Below the pieces are notes generated by a model. The model made no database searches, was not told where the DNA came from, and saw only the letters and a program-made list of their open reading frames with translations. The translations under genes and the position numbers were made by a program. From Nonomuraea glycinis (GTDB lineage Bacteria; Actinomycetota; Actinomycetes; Streptosporangiales; Streptosporangiaceae), in the NCBI RefSeq assembly GCF_014646515.1, contig NZ_BMNK01000002.1, positions 860,406 through 924,405 on the forward strand: a DNA stretch of 64,000 nt, read 5' to 3'. This document shows positions 18,016 through 29,216 of the stretch, one piece after another. Within the stretch, counting starts at the first letter, position 1. The number at the start of each line of letters is the position of its first letter.

Positions 18016-19489
18016 CTTCCGGCCTCACTCCAAACTCAGCGGTACGAGTCCCCTGGACCTCATGACCTCGCTCGCGCCCGTCGTCGAGGCGTTGCGGGGG
18101 GCCGCCACGGACCTCGGCAAGGTCCGGCTCGTGTGCGACTGGGTCCAGTACAAGTCCAACTTCCGCGAGGTGGTCGACGTCCGGCCGATCCTCCTGTGCC
18201 CGGAGCTGAGCACGGGACCCGGCCCCGCCATCGTGCCCCTGGGCGTCCGGGACGACGACATCGAGATCGCGGTCGACGTACGGCGAAGTGCCGGCGTGTC
18301 CGTCGAGGAGGTCGCCGCGGCGCTGCGCCGGGACGGCGGCCGGGTGCTGCTGGAGGACTGGGGGCCGGGCAGCCGCAGCTGCGTGTGGGAGTTCAACGCC
18401 CGCTACTGGAAGGACCTCGACCTCTGGGAGAAGTCCACCGGCCGGGGGTACGAGCAGGCCCTGCCGGGCGGTGACAGCGACGCGCACAACCACGACGCCG
18501 CGCGCGACGTGATCCGCGACCTGTTCGAGGTCTGGGACGCGCTGGCCGACGGCGACGCCCTGCCCGAGGAGCTCTACGTCGTCGAGCTCGGCGTGGGCAA
18601 CGGCACCCAGGCGAAGGTCTTCCTGGACGAGTTCCGGGCCCTCGACGCCGCGCACGGGCGCGACTACTACCGGCGCCTGCACTACATGATGTGCGACTAC
18701 TCCCAGCACGTGCTCGACCTGGCCCGCGAGGCGGTGAGCGAGCATCTGGCGCGGATCAGCACGTTCGCGCTCGACGCCACGACGCCGGGCACCTCGCTCG
18801 GCTTCCTGAAGTACAAGGTCTTCCTCGTCTACATCTCCAACGTCTACGACAACCTGCCGACCGACGAGGTGGCCCAGCTGGGCGGCCGGACCTACTGCGT
18901 GCAGGTCCGCGCCTACCTCGACGACGCCGGCGTGGCCGGGCTCGCCGAGTCGCTGGGGGTCACGGTGGGCGAGCTGCCGGCCCTGGTGCACAAGCTGCTG
19001 CGGCTCGGGCCGGGGCTGCTGGCCGAGGCCGATCCGGTCCGGTTCGCCGACGTGGACGCCGCCGTCGCCTTCTGGCGGGCGGTGTGGGACCTGGTCAGGC
19101 TGGAGGAGCGGTACGTCCCGCTGGCCGGTCTCGACCTCTACTCCCTCGCCCCGGGCATGAGCGGGGAGCTGCTGCGGCCGTTGCTCGAATCCGGCGCCGA
19201 CATCCGCATGCACGTCAACAACGGGGCGGTGGCGAGCTTCGCCGACAGCCTGAAGCTGCTGCACCCGTTCGGCAGGCTCGTCTGCCATGACCTGTTCGTC
19301 ACCGACGTGCAGGCGTACCGGACGAACTTCCGGGGCCCCGGGAAGTACGAGGGGTCCGTCGTCAACTGGGTGAACGGGCCGCTGCTCGCGCATGTGGGCC
19401 GGCGCAACGGCTTCGACGTGCACTACGCGCCCTTCGCCCATCGGGTGGGCGGGAACATCATCACGATGACGGCGCAGGTGAGGGACTGA
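18005..19489 (+). CDS. SAM-dependent methyltransferase-like protein, MidA-type features
   Basis: 494 aa, unrecognised as a named family. The centre (about residues 195-215) carries a class I SAM-binding motif, VVELGVGNGTQAKVFL. About 70 residues later comes ISNVYDNLPTDEV, which parallels the NE-FFDALP motif of MidA/NDUFAF7-type arginine methyltransferases. The N-terminal 160 residues (VCDWVQYKSNFREVVDVRP and so on) are unfamiliar and may recognise the substrate. It overlaps metF by 11 bp and abuts the MetE-like gene by one base, so it is probably the SAM-consuming enzyme that the rest of the operon serves. The methylated substrate is unknown. Confidence 0.65.
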   Translation: MLVDFRPHSKLSGTSPLDLMTSLAPVVEALRGAATDLGKVRLVCDWVQYKSNFREVVDVRPILLCPELSTGPGPAIVPLGVRDDDIEIAVDVRRSAGVSVEEVAAALRRDGGRVLLEDWGPGSRSCVWEFNARYWKDLDLWEKSTGRGYEQALPGGDSDAHNHDAARDVIRDLFEVWDALADGDALPEELYVVELGVGNGTQAKVFLDEFRALDAAHGRDYYRRLHYMMCDYSQHVLDLAREAVSEHLARISTFALDATTPGTSLGFLKYKVFLVYISNVYDNLPTDEVAQLGGRTYCVQVRAYLDDAGVAGLAESLGVTVGELPALVHKLLRLGPGLLAEADPVRFADVDAAVAFWRAVWDLVRLEERYVPLAGLDLYSLAPGMSGELLRPLLESGADIRMHVNNGAVASFADSLKLLHPFGRLVCHDLFVTDVQAYRTNFRGPGKYEGSVVNWVNGPLLAHVGRRNGFDVHYAPFAHRVGGNIITMTAQVRD

Positions 19490-20565
19490 TGTCCGAGCTG
19501 ATGAGCGGACTGCCGCTCCTTCCCACCAGCGTCGTGGGGTCCTACCCCGTGCCGGAGTGGATGGAGCGGCTGAAGACCGACTACTACCGCGGCCGGATGA
19601 GCCACGCGCAGCTCCAGGACCTGCACGACATGGCGATCAAGGCGGCGCTCCGGGACCAGGAGCTGGCCGGCATCGACATCGTGTCCGACGGCGAGCTGCG
19701 CCGCGACAACGACATCGACTACTTCCTCGCCAGGATGCCGGGCATCGACCTCCCGCAGACGTCGAAGGACTTCTACTTCGACTACTACGAGGCCAGGGTC
19801 ACCGAGCGGCTGCCGCCGGCGGCCACGGCGTCGCTGATGCTGGCCGACGACTTCGCCTTCACCGCCGAGCAGACCTCGGGTCCGGTCAAGTTCTCCTTCA
19901 CCGGGCCGTTCTCGCTGTCGCGGCGGGTGCGGAACGAGGCGTACGACGACCCCGGTGAGCTGGTGCTGGCCATCGCGCGGGTGCTCAACGCCGAGGCGCG
20001 GGCCCTGGCCGCGCGCGGCGCGCGGCTCCTGCAGATCGACGAGCCCTTCCTGGCCGGCTACCCCGGCGAGGTGGAGACGGCGATCGAGGCCGTCAACATC
20101 GTCACCGAGGGCGTCGACGTCACCTGGGCGCTGCACGTCTGTTACGGCAACCGCTACGCGCGCCCCTCGTGGGAGGGCCACTACGACTTCCTGTTCCCCG
20201 CGGTGCTCGACGCCCGGGTGGACCAGCTCGTGCTGGAGTTCGCCCGCAAGGGGTACGCCGACCTGCCGGTGATCGACAAGTTCGGCTGGGACCGCACGAT
20301 CGGGCTCGGCGTCATCGACGTCAAGTCCGCCGAGGTGGAGACCCCGGAGGCGGTCGCCACCAGGATCCGCAGCGCGCTCAATCTCGTTCCGGCCGATCGG
20401 CTGGTCGTCAACCCCGACTGCGGGCTGCGGAACATCTCCGCGCCCGTCGCCAGGGCCAAGCTCGCCGCCATGGTCGCCGGCGCCGCCACCGTGCGCGCCG
20501 AGCTGACCGGCGCCACCCACCATCTGAACCCGCTCAACCCATCGCACGAGGAGCCCGCGCCATGA
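19489..20565 (+). CDS. Cobalamin-independent methionine synthase family protein (core MetE)
   Basis: 358 aa, about the length of the catalytic half of MetE and lacking the N-terminal half. It has [12 protein letters not shown] at the start, SDGELRRDN, the zinc-site HxC (LHVCYGN) and the final cysteine in NPDCGLRN. It should transfer a methyl group to a thiol, most simply homocysteine to methionine, which would close a cycle with MetK and the methyltransferase of the same operon. Short core-MetE proteins do not always use methyl-THF as donor, so the methyl source is uncertain. It shares one base with the preceding gene and an ATGA overlap with metK. Confidence 0.82.
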   Translation: MSELMSGLPLLPTSVVGSYPVPEWMERLKTDYYRGRMSHAQLQDLHDMAIKAALRDQELAGIDIVSDGELRRDNDIDYFLARMPGIDLPQTSKDFYFDYYEARVTERLPPAATASLMLADDFAFTAEQTSGPVKFSFTGPFSLSRRVRNEAYDDPGELVLAIARVLNAEARALAARGARLLQIDEPFLAGYPGEVETAIEAVNIVTEGVDVTWALHVCYGNRYARPSWEGHYDFLFPAVLDARVDQLVLEFARKGYADLPVIDKFGWDRTIGLGVIDVKSAEVETPEAVATRIRSALNLVPADRLVVNPDCGLRNISAPVARAKLAAMVAGAATVRAELTGATHHLNPLNPSHEEPAP

Positions 20566-21803
20566 CCCAGCTGGGAATCGAAGACGACTATGTGTTCACC
20601 TCCGAGTCCGTGACCGAGGGGCACCCCGACAAGATCGCCGACGCGGTGTCGGACGCCGTACTGGACGCGGCACTGACCCTCGACCCCTACGCCCGGGTCG
20701 CCTGCGAGACCCTGATCACCACCGGCATGGTCGTCCTGGCCGGGGAGATCACCACCCCGCAGGTGCTCGACTACACCCAGATCGTCCGCGACACCGTCAA
20801 CCGGATCGGCTACGACAACGGCGACTACGGCTTCGACGGGCACTCGTGCGCCGTCCTCGTGGCGCTCGACAAGCAGTCACCCGACATCGCGCAGGGCGTC
20901 GACCTGGCGCACGAGCACCGCAGCGACCACTCCGGCGACGAGTTCGACCGGGCCGGCGCCGGCGACCAGGGCATGATGTTCGGCTACGCCACCGACGAGA
21001 CCCCCGAGCTCATGCCGATGCCGATCGCGCTGGCGCACCGCCTGTCCCGCAGGCTCGCCGCGGTGCGCAAGGACGGCACGCTCGGCTACCTGCGCCCGGA
21101 CGGCAAGACCCAGGTGTCGGTGCGCTACCAGGGTGACATCCCGGTCGGCGTGGAGCAGGTGCTGATCTCCACCCAGCACGCCGAGGAGGCCACCCTGGAG
21201 CAGATCCGCGAGGACCTCTGGCAACACGTCGTCTCCCAGGAGCTGCCGGACGAGCTGTACGACGCCGACGCGCTGCACCGCAGCCTGCTGGTCAACCCCA
21301 CCGGCAGGTTCGTGATCGGCGGCCCGGTCGGTGACGCGGGCCTCACCGGCCGCAAGATCATCGTGGACACCTACGGAGGATTCGCCCGGCACGGCGGCGG
21401 CGCCTTCTCCGGCAAGGACCCCTCCAAGGTCGACCGGTCCGCCGCCTACGCCGCGCGCCACGTCGCCAAGAACGTGGTCGCCGCCGGCCTGGCCCGCCGG
21501 GCCGAGGTGCAGGTCGCGTACGCCATCGGGGTGGCCAGGCCGGTGTCGGTGCTGATCGAGACGTTCGGCACCGAGCGGGTGAGCCGGTCGCTGATCCGCA
21601 AGCTGGTGGCCGAGCACTTCGACCTGCGCCCCGCCGCGTTCCGCAAGTACCTCGGCCTGCACAGCCCCATCTACAGCCAGACCGCCGCCTACGGACACTT
21701 CGGGCGTACGGACCTGGACCTGCCGTGGGAGCGGACCGACCGGGCCGACCTGCTCCGCCGGGCGGCCGCGCTGTCCGCCGACGCCGTCCCCGCCACGCTG
21801 TGA
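20562..21803 (+). CDS. metK: S-adenosylmethionine synthetase
   Basis: 413 aa, full length. Family motifs are all present: [36 protein letters not shown], the [16 protein letters not shown] loop and [12 protein letters not shown]. It makes SAM from methionine and ATP in the cytosol. Actinomycetes normally have a housekeeping copy elsewhere, so a second copy inside a methyltransferase operon suggests a locally high SAM demand; I cannot see whether this is the only copy. Start by ATGA overlap with the MetE-like gene. Confidence 0.97.
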   Translation: MTQLGIEDDYVFTSESVTEGHPDKIADAVSDAVLDAALTLDPYARVACETLITTGMVVLAGEITTPQVLDYTQIVRDTVNRIGYDNGDYGFDGHSCAVLVALDKQSPDIAQGVDLAHEHRSDHSGDEFDRAGAGDQGMMFGYATDETPELMPMPIALAHRLSRRLAAVRKDGTLGYLRPDGKTQVSVRYQGDIPVGVEQVLISTQHAEEATLEQIREDLWQHVVSQELPDELYDADALHRSLLVNPTGRFVIGGPVGDAGLTGRKIIVDTYGGFARHGGGAFSGKDPSKVDRSAAYAARHVAKNVVAAGLARRAEVQVAYAIGVARPVSVLIETFGTERVSRSLIRKLVAEHFDLRPAAFRKYLGLHSPIYSQTAAYGHFGRTDLDLPWERTDRADLLRRAAALSADAVPATL

Positions 21804-22666
21804 CCTCGACGGATCCCGATGTCGGCCGGCTGGTCGTGTCCTGCACCGACCGGCCGGGCATCGTCGCCAACGTCTCGGCGTTCCTGTACCGGCGCGGAGC
21901 CAACATCGTGCAGTCCGACCAGGACTCCACCGGGGCTGCGGGCGGCCGGTTCTTCCTGCGCGTCGTGTTCCACCTGCCCGGCCTGGACAAGGAGCTGCCC
22001 CGGCTGGAGCGCGAGTTCCGGGAGGAGGTCGCGGCCCGGCTCGGTGCGGACTTCCGCTTCCGCGCCGCCGCCGCGCCGGCCCGGGTGGCGCTCTTCGTCT
22101 CCCGGTACGACCACTGCCTGCTGGACCTGCTCTGGCGGGCCCGCCGGGGCGAGCTGCCCATCGAGGTGTCCCAGGTGGTGTCCAACCACCCGGACCTCGC
22201 CGACGAGGTGGCCTCGTTCGGGGTGCCGTTCGCGCACATCCCGGTGACCAGGGCCACCAAGCCGGCGGCCGAGCAGCGCCAGCTCGACCTTCTGCGGAAC
22301 CGGGTCGATCTGGTGGTGCTGGCCCGGTACATGCAGGTCCTGTCGGGCGACTTCCTGGACCGGGCCGGCGTACCGGTGATCAACATCCACCATTCCTTCC
22401 TGCCCGCCTTCGCCGGCGCCGGGCCGTACGAGCAGGCGAAGGAGCGTGGCGTGAAGCTCATCGGGGCGACCGCGCACTACGCCACCGAGGAGCTCGACGA
22501 GGGGCCGATCATCGAGCAGGACGTCGTGCGGGTGTCGCATCGCGCGAGCGTGCGGGAGCTGACGCGGCGCGGCGCCGACATCGAGCGGACCGTGCTGGCC
22601 AGAGCGGTGGCCTGGCACTGCGAGGACCGCGTCCTGGTGAACGGCCGCACCACGATCATCTTCTAG
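21800..22666 (+). CDS. purU: Formyltetrahydrofolate deformylase
   Basis: 288 aa. An N-terminal ACT domain (about residues 8-80, [22 protein letters not shown]) is followed by a formyltransferase-type domain with [36 protein letters not shown] and [13 protein letters not shown], which hold the catalytic Asn, His and Asp. It hydrolyses 10-formyl-THF to formate and THF. The GTG start overlaps the metK stop. In this operon it may rebalance the folate one-carbon pool when methyl groups are moved in or out. Confidence 0.95.
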   Translation: MTSTDPDVGRLVVSCTDRPGIVANVSAFLYRRGANIVQSDQDSTGAAGGRFFLRVVFHLPGLDKELPRLEREFREEVAARLGADFRFRAAAAPARVALFVSRYDHCLLDLLWRARRGELPIEVSQVVSNHPDLADEVASFGVPFAHIPVTRATKPAAEQRQLDLLRNRVDLVVLARYMQVLSGDFLDRAGVPVINIHHSFLPAFAGAGPYEQAKERGVKLIGATAHYATEELDEGPIIEQDVVRVSHRASVRELTRRGADIERTVLARAVAWHCEDRVLVNGRTTIIF

Positions 22667-22679
22667 ACAGATTCACTGA

Positions 22680-23681
<1,002 letters not shown>

Positions 23682-23688
23682 GGGATAT

Positions 23689-23741
23689 GCCGGATTTGTC
23701 CGGCCGCGTATTCTTGTCGTGGCGCACCCTGTGCGCCACGA
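23689..23741 (+). terminator. Two hairpins after adoK
   Basis: The first hairpin has 6-bp arms GCCGGA/TCCGGC around TTTG (23689-23704). The second has perfect 10-bp arms TCGTGGCGCA/TGCGCCACGA around CCCTG (23717-23741). There is no T-run. They lie between adoK and the next gene, so they probably end or attenuate the methyl-cycle transcript. Confidence 0.55.
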
Positions 23742-23759
23742 AGTGCGAGGAGATGCGGC

Positions 23760-24662
23760 ATGCGGAGCATCGGGTACGTCGGCGTGCGGTCCGCGTCGGC
23801 GCAGGACTGGCTGGACTTCGGCCCACATGTCTTCGGCTTCGAGGCCTACCAGCTCCCCGACGGGACGGTCCGGGTGCGCTGGTGCGACCGGTCGCACCGC
23901 CTCGCGATCCACCCGGGTGACTCCGACCAGCTGCTCTACCTCGGCTGGGAGATCGGCGCCGAGGAGTCGCTGGAGGACGTCGCGGCCCACCTGACCGCCG
24001 CCGGGTTCGAGGTGACGACGGGCTCGGCGCGCCTCGCGGCGGACCGTTCCGTCGACCGGCTCATCTATTTCGACGACCCCTTCGGCCTGCGGCACGAGTT
24101 CTTCGTCGGCCAGGAGGAGACGGCGGGCTCCTACCAGGGGCAGCGGCCGACGTCGCGGACGGTCACCGGGGAGCTCGGCCTGGGCTTCGTCGTGCTGCGG
24201 GTGCCCGACCTCCAGCGGGGTCTCGACTTCTACGCCACCGTGATGGGCATGAAGGTGTCCGACGCGATCAACCTCGGCGCGCACCTCGGCGAGATGTGGT
24301 TCCTGCGGTGCAATCCGCGCCATCACAGCATCGCCCTGCTGGAAGGGGCCGGCACCCTCCGGCTGGAGCACCTGATGATCGAGGCGACCACGCTGGAGGA
24401 GGTGGAGATCGCCTGGGACCTGGCCCGGGACGAGATGGACGCCTTCGTCAGCCCCGGACGCCGGCTGTCGGACAACATGTTCCTGTTCCGGGTGCACACC
24501 TCGACCGGCTTCATGGTCTGCTACGGGTGGGGCGCGACGCAGGTAGACGACGAGGAGAGCTGGATCCCGCGCTACATCGACTCCTCGACCGGGGCCGGCA
24601 TCGTCTACTCCGCCGCCGCCGTCGTGACGGCGGGTGACCCGTCCGCCGAGGTCAAGCGCTGA
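23760..24662 (+). CDS. Two-domain extradiol-dioxygenase-like VOC protein with a changed metal ligand
   Basis: 300 aa, the size and layout of BphC-type extradiol ring-cleavage dioxygenases (two paired VOC modules). The two histidine ligands are present in NPRHHSIALL and RLEHLMIEA. The third ligand, normally the Glu in a GF-x-V-E-Y-G motif, is Cys here (GFMVCYGWG). A canonical Fe(II) 2-His-1-carboxylate site is therefore in doubt; it might bind another metal, have lost activity or do a different reaction. AGGAG lies seven bases before the ATG. The last 11 bp overlap the convergent PucR-type gene. Confidence 0.82.
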   Translation: MRSIGYVGVRSASAQDWLDFGPHVFGFEAYQLPDGTVRVRWCDRSHRLAIHPGDSDQLLYLGWEIGAEESLEDVAAHLTAAGFEVTTGSARLAADRSVDRLIYFDDPFGLRHEFFVGQEETAGSYQGQRPTSRTVTGELGLGFVVLRVPDLQRGLDFYATVMGMKVSDAINLGAHLGEMWFLRCNPRHHSIALLEGAGTLRLEHLMIEATTLEEVEIAWDLARDEMDAFVSPGRRLSDNMFLFRVHTSTGFMVCYGWGATQVDDEESWIPRYIDSSTGAGIVYSAAAVVTAGDPSAEVKR

Positions 24663-25986
24663 CCTCCAGGGCGTCGATGATCTCCAGAGCCACCTGCGCG
24701 GCGAGCCGGTCGCGATAGTTGTTCAGGTCCAGCCCGGTGATCTCCTCGATCCGGTGGATCCGGTAGGTGACCGTGTTGGGATGCACGTGCAGCAGCTTCG
24801 ACGCCCGCTGCGGGCTGTTGTTCTCCCGGAAGTAGCACATCAGCGTGGAGATGTACTCCGAGTGGTGCTTCTTCTCGTGGCGCAGCACCTCGCCGAGGAT
24901 GTCCGTGGCGAACTCGCGCAGCGTCTCGATGTCGGGCACCTGGAGCAGCAGGCGGCTGATGCCGAGCTTGTCGAACGCGACCACGGCGCCGCGCTGGCCG
25001 AGCCGCCGGATCACCTCGTTGGTCCGCCGCGCCTCCTCGTAGGAGCGGGCGATGTGCGCCGGCTCGTGGAACGCGCCGCCGACGCCGATGGACACTCCGA
25101 CGTCGGGGAACAGCGCCCCGAGCCGCTGCACGCACAGGGTGCCGAGCTGCTCGGCCCGGGTGGTCGAGCCCGGCGTGGCGTTCTCCGTCAGCACCACGAC
25201 GACCTCGTCGGTGCGTACGGAGGTGATCGCGTCCGGGGACTGGGCGATGAACAGGCGGGCGGTCGCGCCGGCGGCGCGTTCGGCGACGAGGGCGCTGCGC
25301 TGGGAGTCGCCCGCGGGCGGTTCGAGAATGATCGACAGGACGCGGTGCTCGCGCTCGGTGTCGTAGCCGAGATGCTGGGCCCAGCGCACGACCTCGTCGT
25401 TGTCCCGGCCCGACCCGGACAGCAGTCCTTCGACGAGGTCGTCCCGCACCTGGCTGGCCGCCGAGAAGAAGACCCGCTCGCGGGCCAGGATGACGCCGCA
25501 GATCGTCGCGGCGTGCTCGGCGATCAGCAGGTCGATGTCCTCGCCCTGGTCTGGGGCTGCCGAGACGAGCGAGACGAGATAGGCCGGCACGGTGTCGCCG
25601 ACGAGGATCGGGGCCACGACGCGGGCCCGGCCGCGCGCCGGATCGGGCAGCCGGAGCGGGTGCCGGGATTTGCCGGCGTCGGCGAGCATGTGCGCCAGCC
25701 GGGGGTGGATCAGATGGTCGTGGACGTACTGGATGGCGCTGTCGTCGCTCTCTCCGGGCGAGGCGGCGGCGAGGATGCCCATCTTCTGGCTGATGATGGC
25801 CACCGTCACGTCGGTCCGGTGGGCGACGAGGTGGGCGACCGTGCCGATGTCGGCGTCCTGGAGAGCCAGCCCGGACAGGTGGCGGTAGATCTCCACCAGG
25901 TCGCGCAACGTCCGGTTTTCCTGGGTGATCGCGGTAGAACCGCTGGTGACGCTGGTCAGGCCGGTGAACGGTGACTCTGCCGCCAT
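24652..25986 (-). CDS. PucR/CdaR-type transcriptional regulator
   Basis: 444 aa. The N-terminal half is a GAF-like sensor region, the middle (about 200-330) resembles the degenerate GGDEF-like domain of CdaR proteins, and the C-terminus is the PucR helix-turn-helix (SPQRASKLLHVHPNTVTYRIHRIEEITGLDL). It is divergent from the ABC importer operon beginning at 26381 and convergent with the dioxygenase-like gene, so either may be its target. An inverted repeat ACTGTG-N8-CACAGT sits 65-84 bases upstream of its start. Confidence 0.92.
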   Translation of the reverse strand: MAAESPFTGLTSVTSGSTAITQENRTLRDLVEIYRHLSGLALQDADIGTVAHLVAHRTDVTVAIISQKMGILAAASPGESDDSAIQYVHDHLIHPRLAHMLADAGKSRHPLRLPDPARGRARVVAPILVGDTVPAYLVSLVSAAPDQGEDIDLLIAEHAATICGVILARERVFFSAASQVRDDLVEGLLSGSGRDNDEVVRWAQHLGYDTEREHRVLSIILEPPAGDSQRSALVAERAAGATARLFIAQSPDAITSVRTDEVVVVLTENATPGSTTRAEQLGTLCVQRLGALFPDVGVSIGVGGAFHEPAHIARSYEEARRTNEVIRRLGQRGAVVAFDKLGISRLLLQVPDIETLREFATDILGEVLRHEKKHHSEYISTLMCYFRENNSPQRASKLLHVHPNTVTYRIHRIEEITGLDLNNYRDRLAAQVALEIIDALEVSA

Positions 25987-26050
25987 GAGCGAATCCTAAG
26001 GTCGAGCGCCGGGGGTGCCATGTGTGTGACGACAAAGAGTACGCCCCCAT

Positions 26051-26070
26051 ACTGTGCTGTAGCCCACAGT
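26051..26070. promoter_or_regulatory. Inverted repeat upstream of the PucR-type gene
   Basis: Perfect 6-bp arms ACTGTG (26051-26056) and CACAGT (26065-26070) with an 8-bp spacer, in the control region close to the PucR-type start. It could be an autoregulatory site; the assignment is positional only. Confidence 0.45.
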
Positions 26071-26264
26071 GCTCCCTCGCCTGGTCGGCTATACGTGGTA
26101 ATCGACCCATGTCCGACGCCGTCTCACCATGACGGCGTTTCGCATGGTCACCGCCTTGCCAAGGGTGTCCGGTAACGATCCCGAAACCGCCCATTTACGC
26201 AACGGCTCCCTCTTGACGCCCACGTAGCCGCAGGGCAGCATTGCGTTTACAACTATTGCACATT

Positions 26265-26283
26265 TTGTCCCATTATCGGACAA
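26265..26283. promoter_or_regulatory. Operator-like palindrome before the ABC importer operon
   Basis: TTGTCC (26265-26270) and GGACAA (26278-26283) are perfect inverted arms around CATTATC. Read on the minus strand the site gives GTTGTCCGATAATGG, sharing the GTCCGATAA core with sites at 43783, 49821 and 52655. The 15-bp inner palindrome (GTCC-GATAATG-GGAC) resembles operators of IclR-family regulators such as PcaR, as I recall them. Confidence 0.65.
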
Positions 26284-26380
26284 CGGCGCAGTGGATCGAT
26301 GCGGCACGGACGGAGCTCGGCGGGTGTCTCGCCCGGCTCCGCACTCTCTTCGTTCCACGTAGCGCTGGACGGAGGTGGCG

Positions 26381-27328
26381 GTGAGCGCAGGCATGGTAAT
26401 TCGCCGGCTCGGCGGCGGTCTGCTGGTCTTGTGGCTTGTTTCGATTCTCACCTTTCTGCTGGTGCAGTTGATTCCCGGCGATGTCGCCGAGGTCATCGCA
26501 GGTGAGAACGCCACTGTGGCCGAGGTGAGCAGGATCCGCATCGAGCTCGGCCTGGACAAGCCGATCCTGGAGCAGTATTCCAGTTGGTTCGTCGGCATCC
26601 TGCAAGGAGATCTCGGCGACTCGTTGTTCACCAACAGGTCCGTCGCGGACACGATCATCGAGGCGGCCCCGCCGACCGTGATCATCACCCTGATGGCGAT
26701 CGTGGTCGCCGTCGTGATCGGTGTGACGGCCGGCATCGTCGCGGGCCTCACCCAGGGGAGCTGGATCGACCGGAGCGTGTCGGCCCTGGCCACCCTCGGC
26801 ATCGCGATGCCGAGCTTCTGGCTGGCGATGGTGCTCGTGTCCGTGTTCGCGCTGGCCAACCCCTGGCTACCGGCGACCGGATACGTCGATATCAGGGAGG
26901 GCTTCGGGGAGTGGCTCTCCTACGTGATCCTCCCCTCCACGGCGCTCGGCCTGGCCACGGCCGCTGAGCTCGCCCGGCATACCCGAGGGTGTGTGGCCGA
27001 CGTGCTCACCCGCCCGTATGTCCGTACGGCACGGGCCCGCGGCGCCTCGGGCGTCTGGCTGGTCCGCCGGCACATCCTGCGCAACGCGGCCATCCCCGTG
27101 GTGACCGTGCTCGGCCTGCAGGCCGGACGGCTCCTCGGCGGCGTGATCGTGGTGGAGGCCGTGTTCGGCATCTCCGGCCTCGGCTCCCTCGCCATCAACT
27201 CGGTGCTCCAACGGAACTATCCGATGATCCAGGGATACGTCCTGTTCAGCGCCGTCATCGTGGTGGCGATCAACCTCATCGTGGACCTGGCCTACGGCTG
27301 GATCAACCCGAAGGTGCGTACGGCATGA
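26381..27328 (+). CDS. Peptide/nickel-type ABC transporter permease (DppB-like)
   Basis: 315 aa. It has an N-terminal membrane helix (LVLWLVSILTFLLVQL), the OppB/DppB periplasmic pattern IPGDVAEVIAG and LGLDKPILEQYSSWF, further membrane segments, and the coupling loop ARARGASGVWLVRRHILRN. GGAGG at 26371-26375 fits the GTG at 26381; the GTG two codons earlier overlaps the Shine-Dalgarno. First gene of a plus-strand operon that continues to about 36.3 kb. Its binding protein is not adjacent but is probably the lipoprotein at 36485. Confidence 0.92.
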   Translation: MSAGMVIRRLGGGLLVLWLVSILTFLLVQLIPGDVAEVIAGENATVAEVSRIRIELGLDKPILEQYSSWFVGILQGDLGDSLFTNRSVADTIIEAAPPTVIITLMAIVVAVVIGVTAGIVAGLTQGSWIDRSVSALATLGIAMPSFWLAMVLVSVFALANPWLPATGYVDIREGFGEWLSYVILPSTALGLATAAELARHTRGCVADVLTRPYVRTARARGASGVWLVRRHILRNAAIPVVTVLGLQAGRLLGGVIVVEAVFGISGLGSLAINSVLQRNYPMIQGYVLFSAVIVVAINLIVDLAYGWINPKVRTA

Positions 27329-28182
27329 CCACGGCCACCCAGAGCGCACGCCCGCGCCATGTCATCCGAACGCTCCTGCGCCAGCCGGCCAGCGCGACCG
27401 CTGTCGGATTCATCGCCATCCTCGTCTTCTTCGCGATCGCCGGGCCTTTCGTCTACCCGCACGACCCGGAGGTTCAGGACCTCGGCAACAGGTTCGCCGA
27501 GGTCAGCTGGACGCACCTGCTCGGCACCGACGAGTTCGGCCGGGACGTCGCGAGCCGGATCATCCAGGCGTCCCGCATCGCCGTCACCGCGCCGCTCATC
27601 TCCGTGGGCGTGGCGCTGCTCATCGGGCTGCCGCTGGGGCTCTGGGCCGGGCTGCGCCGAGGCGCCGTCGACGCCATCGCCGGCCGGCTGGCCGACACCA
27701 TCCTGAGCCTCCCCGCGCTCGTGGCCGCCCTGGCCATCATCGCGGTGCTCGGCCCGGGACTCGTCAACGCCATGCTGTCGATCGGCATCATCTTCGCACC
27801 CGGTCTGTTCCGTGTCGTACGCGGGGCGACGCTGGCCGTCGCGGAGGAGACCTTCGTCGACTCGGCGGTGGCGATCGGCTCGTCCACCCGGCGCACCCTC
27901 TGGGTGCACATCCTGCCCAACATCGCCGCTCCGCTGCTGGTCCAGGTCACGATCCTGATGGGCGTCGCGCTCCTGGTCGAGGCGAGCCTGAGCTTCATCG
28001 GCCTGGGCGTCCAGCCGCCCGACGCGAGCTGGGGCTCGATGCTCAAGGCCGCCTACACCAACCAGTTCCACTCGCCCTTCGCGGTGGTGCCGTCCGGAGT
28101 CGCGATGGTGCTGACCGTGCTCGCGTTCAACACGATCGGTGACTCGATCCGTGACGCCGTCGGACTCAGGAGGCGTACATGA
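27325..28182 (+). CDS. Peptide/nickel-type ABC transporter permease (DppC-like)
   Basis: 285 aa with the DppC features: an N-terminal helix (about residues 25-45), HLLGTDEFGRDVASRIIQASR, several membrane segments, the coupling loop AIGSSTRRTLWVHILPN and the closing pattern SFIGLGVQPPDASWG. ATGA overlap with the DppB-like gene. It completes the membrane pore. Confidence 0.93.
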   Translation: MTTATQSARPRHVIRTLLRQPASATAVGFIAILVFFAIAGPFVYPHDPEVQDLGNRFAEVSWTHLLGTDEFGRDVASRIIQASRIAVTAPLISVGVALLIGLPLGLWAGLRRGAVDAIAGRLADTILSLPALVAALAIIAVLGPGLVNAMLSIGIIFAPGLFRVVRGATLAVAEETFVDSAVAIGSSTRRTLWVHILPNIAAPLLVQVTILMGVALLVEASLSFIGLGVQPPDASWGSMLKAAYTNQFHSPFAVVPSGVAMVLTVLAFNTIGDSIRDAVGLRRRT

Positions 28183-29216
28183 CAGCAGGACCGGGACAGC
28201 GAAGCGACGCCGGCGCCGCCGAGCCGCTGCTGGCCGTCAAGGGCCTCACCATCGATCTGCCCGGCGGCGCCCGGCAGCGTGGCCTGGTCGAGGACGTCAC
28301 CTTCGAGGTGCGCAAGGGCCAGGCGGTCGCGCTGATCGGCGAGTCCGGCTGCGGCAAGTCGCTGACCTCCATGGCGATCCTGGGCCTGCTGCCGGCGGCC
28401 GTCCGGGTCGCGGCGGGCTCCATCCACTTCGACGGGGTCGACCTGCTCACCTGCAACCGGAAGCAGCTCCGCAAGGTGCGCGGCGGGCCGGTCGGCATGG
28501 TCTTCCAGGAGCCGATGAGCAGCCTCAACCCGACGATGACCGTCGGCGACCAGATCGCCGAGGTGCGCAGGCTGCACCTGGGCGAGCGGCGGTCGGTGGC
28601 GCTCAAGGAGGCGTCGAAGCTGCTGAGCCGGGTCGGCATCCCCAACGCCGACCGCAGGCTCGGGTCCTACCCGCACGAGATGAGCGGCGGCATGCAGCAG
28701 CGCGTCATGATCGCGGCGGCCATCGCCTGCGACCCCAAGCTGCTGATCGCCGACGAACCGACCACCGCGCTCGATGTCACGATCCAGGCCGAGATCCTGG
28801 AGCTGCTGCGCGACCTGCGCCGCGACCTCGATCTCGCCGTCCTGCTGGTCACGCACGACCTCGGCGTGGTCGCGGACTTCTGCGACGACGTGGTCGTCAT
28901 GTACGCCGGTCACATCGCCGAGCGAACCCCCGTCGACCGGCTCTTCTACGAGCCGCAGCACCCGTACTCCAGCGCGCTGCTCGCCGCGGTGCCGCAGGCG
29001 GGCCGGGCCCGGACCAGCCTGACGGTCATCCCGGGCCGGGTCCCGTCGGCGGGACACTTCCCCGGCGGCTGCCGGTTCGAGCCGCGCTGTGCGCACAGCG
29101 TCGAAGACGTCTGCCGGCGACCACAGGCCGACACGGCCATCGCCGACGATCGCCGCACCCGGTGCGGACGTGTCGCCTCCGGTGACCTGATTCTGAAGGG
29201 GACCGTCCGTGGCTGA
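28179..29216 (+). CDS. Peptide/nickel-type ABC transporter ATPase (DppD-like)
   Basis: 345 aa. Walker A GESGCGKS near residue 55, Q-loop [12 protein letters not shown], signature MSGGMQQR (Met where Leu is usual), Walker [14 protein letters not shown]-loop THDLG and the oligo_HPY tail with [12 protein letters not shown] overlap with the permease and an 8-bp overlap with the next ATPase gene. Confidence 0.93.
   Translation: MTAGPGQRSDAGAAEPLLAVKGLTIDLPGGARQRGLVEDVTFEVRKGQAVALIGESGCGKSLTSMAILGLLPAAVRVAAGSIHFDGVDLLTCNRKQLRKVRGGPVGMVFQEPMSSLNPTMTVGDQIAEVRRLHLGERRSVALKEASKLLSRVGIPNADRRLGSYPHEMSGGMQQRVMIAAAIACDPKLLIADEPTTALDVTIQAEILELLRDLRRDLDLAVLLVTHDLGVVADFCDDVVVMYAGHIAERTPVDRLFYEPQHPYSSALLAAVPQAGRARTSLTVIPGRVPSAGHFPGGCRFEPRCAHSVEDVCRRPQADTAIADDRRTRCGRVASGDLILKGTVRG

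Larger units (their letters stand above)
25987..26380. other. Divergent control region between PucR-type gene and ABC importer operon
   Basis: 394 bp with no gene I can support. It holds the ACTGTG/CACAGT inverted repeat (26051-26070) near the PucR-type start and the TTGTCC/GGACAA palindrome (26265-26283) near the importer side. The stretch around 26220-26280 is notably AT-rich for this genome, as expected of a promoter. Confidence 0.75.
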
